Source: Clostridia bacterium (GTDB lineage: Bacteria > Bacillota > Clostridia > TANB77 > UBA1234). From it: a DNA stretch of 47,123 nucleotides. Numbering within the stretch: the stretch's first letter is position 1; every line of letters begins with the position of its first letter. Shown here piece by piece: positions 43,289 through 47,123 of the stretch. The stretch covers positions 1 through 47,123 of the forward strand of contig JAFUGH010000054.1 in NCBI GenBank assembly GCA_017469465.1. Reading direction: 5' to 3'. Position numbers and translations under genes: made by a program. A model generated the notes under the pieces. The model ran no database searches. It was not told the origin of the DNA and worked only from the letters and a program-made list of their open reading frames with translations.

Positions 43289-43312
43289 CACAAAGGTGAC
43301 GTCCCCTTTGTG
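43289..43312. repeat. Isolated 24-bp palindrome with GACGTC centre
   Basis: CACAAAGG and CCTTTGTG flank TGACGTCC; all positions pair except one. It is GC-rich, intergenic, and differs from the GTAGCGG family. It lies between the small membrane gene and the hemolysin III-like gene. The form suggests a second dispersed palindrome family, or a terminator of the hemolysin-like gene without a U-tract. Confidence 0.6.
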
Positions 43313-43392
43313 CGAATTTCGACTTCTTTACAGCCACTTTGTAATTACATAATTAATTAAGTTTGAAAAGCGAACAATCTTGAGAATCGAAA

Positions 43393-44049
43393 TTATATCA
43401 CATAAAAGAAAATAGAAAAGAATTGTAGAATACTACCTAACAATACAAAAAAGTGAAATACTGAATGCATATATCTTTTCTTTTTCCCAAATCCGTAAAA
43501 AATTGCTCCAACAGTATAGGAAATTCCACCAAGTACTAGGAATACCATCCCACCAGTTTTTAAATTGTCCATTAATGGTTTAATAGCGAATATTACTGCC
43601 CATCCCATGGCTATATATGCCACTACAGATATTTTTCTAAATTTTTTTAAATTAATGGCGTTCAAAGTAATACCTAATATAGCAACTCCCCAAATAATTC
43701 CAAATAAAGTCCAACCTACAGCACCTTTTAAAGTAATTAAAAGATAAGGTGTGTAGGAACCTGCAATCAATAAAAATATATTGCAATGGTCTAAGATGCA
43801 AAAAACCCTTTTAGCATTGTTTACTTTAAGTGAGTGGTAAAGGGTAGACATTAAATATAAAAAAATGAGTGAAGCACCATAAATGCTACTTGCTACAACA
43901 GCAGTTGGATTATGATGGATAGCACTAAATACAACACATAATACTAATGCAGCAATTCCAAGCAAAGCTCCAACACCATGAGAAATTGCATTCACTAGCT
44001 CTTCGCCTAACGTATAATCAGGAATTGCAACTTTTTCTTTCAAAGACAT
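43393..44049 (-). CDS. Hemolysin III / PAQR-type membrane protein
   Basis: A 218-residue protein with seven membrane helices of the hemolysin III (YqfA/PAQR) family. Diagnostic residues: GEELVNAISHGVGALLGIAAL near the N-terminus with the conserved His, STLYHSL with the Ser and His in helix 2 to 3, FCILDHCNIFLLIAGSYTPYLL with the Asp and His, and a C-terminal HSVFHFFVLLGSILQFFSI with two His. These are the putative zinc-hydrolase ligands of the family. The start is the ATG with AAAGGAGG (minus strand); an upstream start at 44088 would run into the palindromic repeat. Called hemolysin by tradition only. Confidence 0.9.
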   Translation of the reverse strand: MSLKEKVAIPDYTLGEELVNAISHGVGALLGIAALVLCVVFSAIHHNPTAVVASSIYGASLIFLYLMSTLYHSLKVNNAKRVFCILDHCNIFLLIAGSYTPYLLITLKGAVGWTLFGIIWGVAILGITLNAINLKKFRKISVVAYIAMGWAVIFAIKPLMDNLKTGGMVFLVLGGISYTVGAIFYGFGKKKRYMHSVFHFFVLLGSILQFFSIFFYVI

Positions 44050-44074
44050 AATTAGACCTCCTTTTTCAAGAGTT

Positions 44075-44101
44075 GTAGCGGCGCACACTGTGCGCCACTA
44101 C
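44075..44101. repeat. Copy of the dispersed palindrome, extended to 27 bp
   Basis: GTAGCGGCGCACA, C, TGTGCGCCACTAC. The most symmetric copy: the arms pair over all but one position out to GTAG/CTAC. It lies between the hemolysin III-like and acyl-CoA ligase genes, upstream of the former. Confidence 0.85.
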
Positions 44102-44182
44102 GAATTCCATTGTAAAAAAATAATTCGTATCTTTAAATACGTCGAGAATTTCTAAGTAAAATCCAACAACAAAATTTGTCTA

Positions 44183-45937
44183 TTATTTCTTAACGTTTTT
44201 TAAAATTTTTTTCAGTTCTTCATTTCTCTTAATCTTTGCAGTTGTCGTTTTAATCATTGGTTCTTCTGTTATGATTAAATTCTTAATATGTTTATATTTT
44301 GGAAAACTTTGATTTAATTTCTTAATATCTTCCCATATTTTTTCCTTAATTTGCTCTTCTGATAGAGAAGAGTCAAAAGCTTTTGTGTCATATACAATTT
44401 TAGCAGAAACCATTAAGTCATCATCTTTTGGAAAACCAAACACCATGCTTTCAGTAACATATGGAAGTTTATTTACACATACTTCTAATTCTTCTGGAAA
44501 TACATTTTTACCATTTTTCAAGACGATAACATTTTTCTTTCTGCCAGTGATAAATAGCCAACCTTCTTCATCCAAATAGCCTAAGTCACCTGTATGGAAC
44601 CAACCATCTATAATGACTTCATTTGTTGCTTCTTCATTTTCATAATAGCCAAGCATAACATTAGGACCACGCGCAATTATCTCTCCAATTCCTTTTTCAT
44701 CTGGATTATCTATTTTCAATTCCACATGAGGAATAGCAGTTCCTGCAGAACCAATTTTATGACCATTCAAAATTGGTCCAGTTAAAACAGGAGCTGTTTC
44801 TGTTAAACCATAGCCTTGTGCTGTTAATATACCAAAGTTATTAAAATCTTCTTCCACTTTTCTATCAAGTGCGGATGCCCCAGAAATTGCCATTCTAAGA
44901 CCACCAAGATTTTCAATAATTTCACTAAATAGCATTCTTCTAATATCTATTTTAAATTTTAAAAGAAATTGACTTAATTTAATTGCAAAATTTACTTTTT
45001 TAGTTTTACCAGTTTTTTCTATTTTAGTCATTATTTTTTTATGCATTGCTTCCAAAAGAAGAGGGACACAAATAAAAGCAGTAACATTGTATTCAACTAA
45101 ATTCTCTTGAATATGTCTAAGTCCATCACAAAATACTGTACAAGAGCCACCAGCTAAAAAGTACATTAAACTTAGTGCACCAAAAGTGTGATGAAATGGT
45201 AAAATAGCAAGAGTAGTATCTTTTGGAGTAACGTCTATAATTCTAGAAACTCCGTTGCAAGAATTCAAAATATTCGTTTGCGTAAGCATGACAGCCTTTG
45301 CAAGTGAAGTTGTTCCAGAGGTAAATAAAATTAATGACATGCTATCTGGATCTATCTCAGCATTTAAAAAATCATGATTTCCTTTACGAAGCTCACTAGC
45401 CCCTAAAGAGATGTAATCTGCAATCGTTTCAAACTTGGTAATAGATTTTTGATTTGTATTGGCTTCTAGCTCATTCCATGATTCTTCTTCCTTCATACAA
45501 ATATATTTTTTTAGAGAAGTAGTTCCTTTTTCTTTAATGTGATTCATTGCATCAATATATTCATTATCAAAAATGATAACATCTGCCTTACTTTTTACTA
45601 GAGAGTATTCAATTTCGTCAACTGGAAGTCCTTTATCTAAAGGAACAATAATTCCAACACCACACTGTACCGTAAAGTATGTAAGTGCCCACTCATAACT
45701 ATTTTTACCAATGACAGCAATTCTCTTTCCTTTAAAACCTTGCTTTATTAATGCAGTACCAAAGTTGTGAATTTCTTCTAAAAATCTTTGATACGTAATT
45801 TCTTCATAATTTATTTCATCTTTACTAACTTTATGTTTTAAAATAAAAGCATTTTCGTGTGGATGCTTTTGTGTCGATGTTTCTATTAATTCACGTAAGG
45901 TTTTATACTCATACTTATCAAGATATTTTTTTGACAT
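44183..45937 (-). CDS. AMP-dependent long-chain fatty-acid-CoA ligase
   Basis: A 584-residue adenylate-forming enzyme that activates a fatty acid with ATP and joins it to CoA. Motifs: the phosphate loop SLILFTSGTTSLAKAVML (about residues 202-219; the usual T-S-G-T-T-G-x-P-K-G is degenerate), AQGYGLTETAP (about 375-385), WFHTGDLGYLDEEG (about 448-461) and a C-terminal FITGRKKNVIVLKNGKNVFPEELE with the hinge and the Lys-containing domain. The Ser-Leu-Ala replacing G-x-P in the loop is unusual but tolerated in some members. Single minus-strand gene with start ATG at 45937; a GAGGTAATAAG site lies upstream. Confidence 0.9.
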   Translation of the reverse strand: MSKKYLDKYEYKTLRELIETSTQKHPHENAFILKHKVSKDEINYEEITYQRFLEEIHNFGTALIKQGFKGKRIAVIGKNSYEWALTYFTVQCGVGIIVPLDKGLPVDEIEYSLVKSKADVIIFDNEYIDAMNHIKEKGTTSLKKYICMKEEESWNELEANTNQKSITKFETIADYISLGASELRKGNHDFLNAEIDPDSMSLILFTSGTTSLAKAVMLTQTNILNSCNGVSRIIDVTPKDTTLAILPFHHTFGALSLMYFLAGGSCTVFCDGLRHIQENLVEYNVTAFICVPLLLEAMHKKIMTKIEKTGKTKKVNFAIKLSQFLLKFKIDIRRMLFSEIIENLGGLRMAISGASALDRKVEEDFNNFGILTAQGYGLTETAPVLTGPILNGHKIGSAGTAIPHVELKIDNPDEKGIGEIIARGPNVMLGYYENEEATNEVIIDGWFHTGDLGYLDEEGWLFITGRKKNVIVLKNGKNVFPEELEVCVNKLPYVTESMVFGFPKDDDLMVSAKIVYDTKAFDSSLSEEQIKEKIWEDIKKLNQSFPKYKHIKNLIITEEPMIKTTTAKIKRNEELKKILKNVKK

Positions 45938-46104
45938 TCTTATTACCTCGACTTTCGATTAATTTGCTTTAAAGATATCATAATGGGCTTAAAAAGTCAA
46001 ATGCTCACTTGCCCAATGTAGGGCAGAGTAGAATTGCTAAAAAAGTTCCATTTTTTCAAAAATATTGAAAGAAAAAACAAAAAATGCTAGAATGGAGGTA
46101 ATAA

Positions 46105-46369
46105 ATGACATTAAAACCAACGAATGATTTTATATTCAAAAAAATATTTGGTGAGCCAAAGAACAAAGATTTATTGCAAGACTTGATTGAGGGGATATTT
46201 TCCAAATTACAAATAAAAAATGTGGAAGTGAATAAAGATGTTTCTCTCACAAGAAAGCAAGTTATAGAAAAATTAGGAATAGAAGATATCTAGTAAATTA
46301 GACGAATGGCTAACCTTTATTATAAATGAAAATAAGGAGGAAATAAATAGTATAGTAAAGCAAACTTAA
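46105..46369 (+). pseudogene. Decayed Rpn/PD-(D/E)XK nuclease-type transposase gene
   Basis: The start ATG follows TGGAGG. The first 62 codons (MTLKPTNDFIFKKIFGEPKN and on) match the N-terminus of the Rpn/YhgA-like PD-(D/E)XK family (TIGR01784). After a stop at 46291 a second frame reads SKLDEWLTFIINENKEEINS, the kind of sequence found about 100 residues further on in the family, and ends at 46369. The nuclease core (DVxAxxxxG..xxIEMQ) is missing, so an internal deletion plus frame change has destroyed the gene. Confidence 0.75.
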
Positions 46370-46429
46370 ATTTCTTATGACTTTTTGGAATGATTTTTTA
46401 GGAACAACTATCAAAATTATTAAAAAAAT

Positions 46430-46658
46430 ATCTTTAAGTATGTAACTTAAAGTCTGTTCATATAATTTTTATATATCATACCTATATGGAAATTTCAATA
46501 AAAAATAGAGTTCTTATTAAAATTATTTTATGAATTAAATAATGAATGATTGAAGCCAATTTTAATACAATAAAAAGTATTGAAATTGGCTTTATTAGTA
46601 TGTTTTTTCAACATAAAGTAAAATGAAAAATCCATCTTTAAGTTACATACTTAAAGAT
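46430..46658. mobile_element. Candidate MITE-like element of about 230 bp
   Basis: A 23-base sequence at 46430-46452 (ATCTTTAAGTATG.. ending CTTAAAG) is repeated exactly in inverted orientation at 46636-46658. Each terminal repeat is itself a palindrome (CTTTAAGT / ACTTAAAG around five bases). Between them is non-coding AT-rich DNA and one strong hairpin. There is no transposase. No clear target-site duplication is seen, so two oriented protein-binding sites are an alternative. Confidence 0.5.
46553..46596 (+). terminator. Hairpin within the inverted-repeat element
   Basis: A 16-bp stem (46553-46568 with 46577-46592, one G-U pair) around AATAAAAA, ending in CTTTATTAG. It has terminator form but the T-run is short. 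Confidence 0.55.
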
Positions 46659-46691
46659 GAAAAAGGAACATAATTAAGTATTTGGACAACA

Positions 46692-46716
46692 TATGGCGAA
46701 CATGGTTCGCCGCTAC
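46692..46716 (-). repeat. Copy of the 25-bp dispersed palindrome, reverse orientation
   Basis: TATGGCGAAC, ATG, GTTCGCCGCTAC; on the minus strand GTAGCGGCGAAC then GTTCGCCATA. It lies upstream of the truncated last gene, after the inverted-repeat element. Confidence 0.85.
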
Positions 46717-46777
46717 GAATGTGCTGCAACAAAATTATATGCGAAATTGTTATAAGGAAAAACAAAGGAGGACACAA

Positions 46778-47123
46778 ATGAAAAATAATAGAGGATCATT
46801 AACAATGACAGCATTTTTTACCATGTTAATATTTTCGTTGTATGGTATTCTGCTTTATGCAAGGAGTGCAAGTGCCTACAATAGGCAAACCAAGTCAATT
46901 GAAAAAATACAAGCAGTATATGCACAGGATGTGCCAAATGCTGTAATGTTAGCAGAACAATTAGGAGCAACAACAAGTTATGATGGAGAGTACTACGCAA
47001 TAACAATTGACTTGGATAATGGTAGTGAAGTAACAAGTTTAAGCTTAATGCCAGGAGAATTAGTATCAAAACCAGCAACACCAGTAAAAGCAGGATATGG
47101 ATTTGAAGGATGGTATTATATCA
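46778..47123 (+). CDS. Surface protein with pilin-like N-terminus and InlB-type repeat, cut by the window end
   Basis: An open frame of 115 codons with no stop before the window ends. The ATG follows AAAGGAGGACACAA, a perfect site. The N-terminus MKNNRGSLTMTAFFTMLIFSLYGILLYARSAS has one membrane helix after a short basic start, as in TadE-like or type IV pilin-like proteins. Residues about 48-80 form a small domain (VPNAVMLAEQLGATTSYDGEYYAITI). At about 97-115, KPATPVKAGYGFEGWYYI is the start of a Listeria-Bacteroides (InlB B-type, Flg_new) repeat. More repeats are expected beyond the edge. Likely a cell-surface or secreted protein. Confidence 0.75.
   Translation, partial: MKNNRGSLTMTAFFTMLIFSLYGILLYARSASAYNRQTKSIEKIQAVYAQDVPNAVMLAEQLGATTSYDGEYYAITIDLDNGSEVTSLSLMPGELVSKPATPVKAGYGFEGWYYI

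Larger units (their letters stand above)
46370..46777. other. Non-coding region with an inverted-repeat element and a palindrome copy
   Basis: About 400 bases between the decayed nuclease gene and the last gene. It holds the inverted-repeat element 46430-46658, a hairpin inside it and the palindrome copy at 46692, all listed separately. I see no gene in it. Confidence 0.7.

Noticed and set aside
44050..44088. Upstream start for the hemolysin III-like gene at 44088
   Set aside because: It would add residues encoded in part by the palindromic repeat and has no ribosome site, while ATG 44049 has AAAGGAGG.

Overview
The window is about 47 kb of very AT-rich DNA that reads as the chromosome of a low-GC Gram-positive bacterium, most likely an uncultured gut-type member of the Clostridia. 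The grounds are strong AGGAGG-type ribosome sites, sigma-A promoters with 17-base spacing, the rimP-nusA-ylxR-infB-rbfA-nrnA-truB gene order, cell-wall proteins with Big_2 and NlpC/P60-like domains, and the DUF1848, DUF445, YARHG and MmcQ/YjbR families. No phage, plasmid, CRISPR array or complete insertion sequence was found.

Layout. 1-260: end of an rRNA operon (5S rRNA, tRNA-Asn, terminator). 260-5570: accessory genes (a PstS-like lipoprotein, a DUF3298-like/YARHG membrane-anchored protein, an unknown 421-residue protein, TspO). 5637-15077: housekeeping genes for isoprenoid precursor synthesis (ispD), ribosome maturation, transcription elongation, translation initiation and RNA modification (rimP, nusA, ylxR, infB, rbfA, nrnA, truB, an RlmD-like methyltransferase). 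15403-32460: single genes and short operons for metal and Mg transport, cell envelope, DNA repair (mutY, AlkD-like, dinB, dut), an iron-type alcohol dehydrogenase and surface proteins. 32687-36836: three small unknown genes and a znuACB-type metal ABC importer. 36999-41655: a cysS / FAD-dehydrogenase / trpS operon behind an unusual leader. 41662-47123: glycosyltransferase, small membrane protein, hemolysin III-like protein, acyl-CoA ligase, a decayed Rpn-type nuclease gene, a small inverted-repeat element, and the start of a surface protein cut off by the window edge.

The most interesting signal is at 36999-37216. A promoter drives a 13-codon leader ORF, MKKFEIKNTCWCS, with a good ribosome site. 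Its Cys-Trp-Cys codons lie next to a 10-bp stem, followed by a Rho-independent terminator. The genes downstream are cysteinyl-tRNA synthetase and, as third gene, tryptophanyl-tRNA synthetase. This has the form of a ribosome-mediated attenuator that senses both charged tRNA-Cys and charged tRNA-Trp. A second promoter-like sequence just before cysS could give basal expression.

The second notable signal is a dispersed family of 25-bp palindromes (arms like GTAGCGGCGAAC / GTTCGCCATA, with compensatory arm changes). At least eight copies occur, several of them inside protein-coding genes: one in cysS and several in the FAD-dehydrogenase gene, where they add extra residues in frame. This recalls Rickettsia palindromic elements.

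Three otherwise intact genes (a ZIP transporter, an MmcQ/YjbR protein and the FAD dehydrogenase) are each split by a one-base frameshift. Remnants of a CDF transporter, an Rpn nuclease and one unrecognised gene show ordinary gene decay. All assignments were made by reading motifs; no database search was possible.
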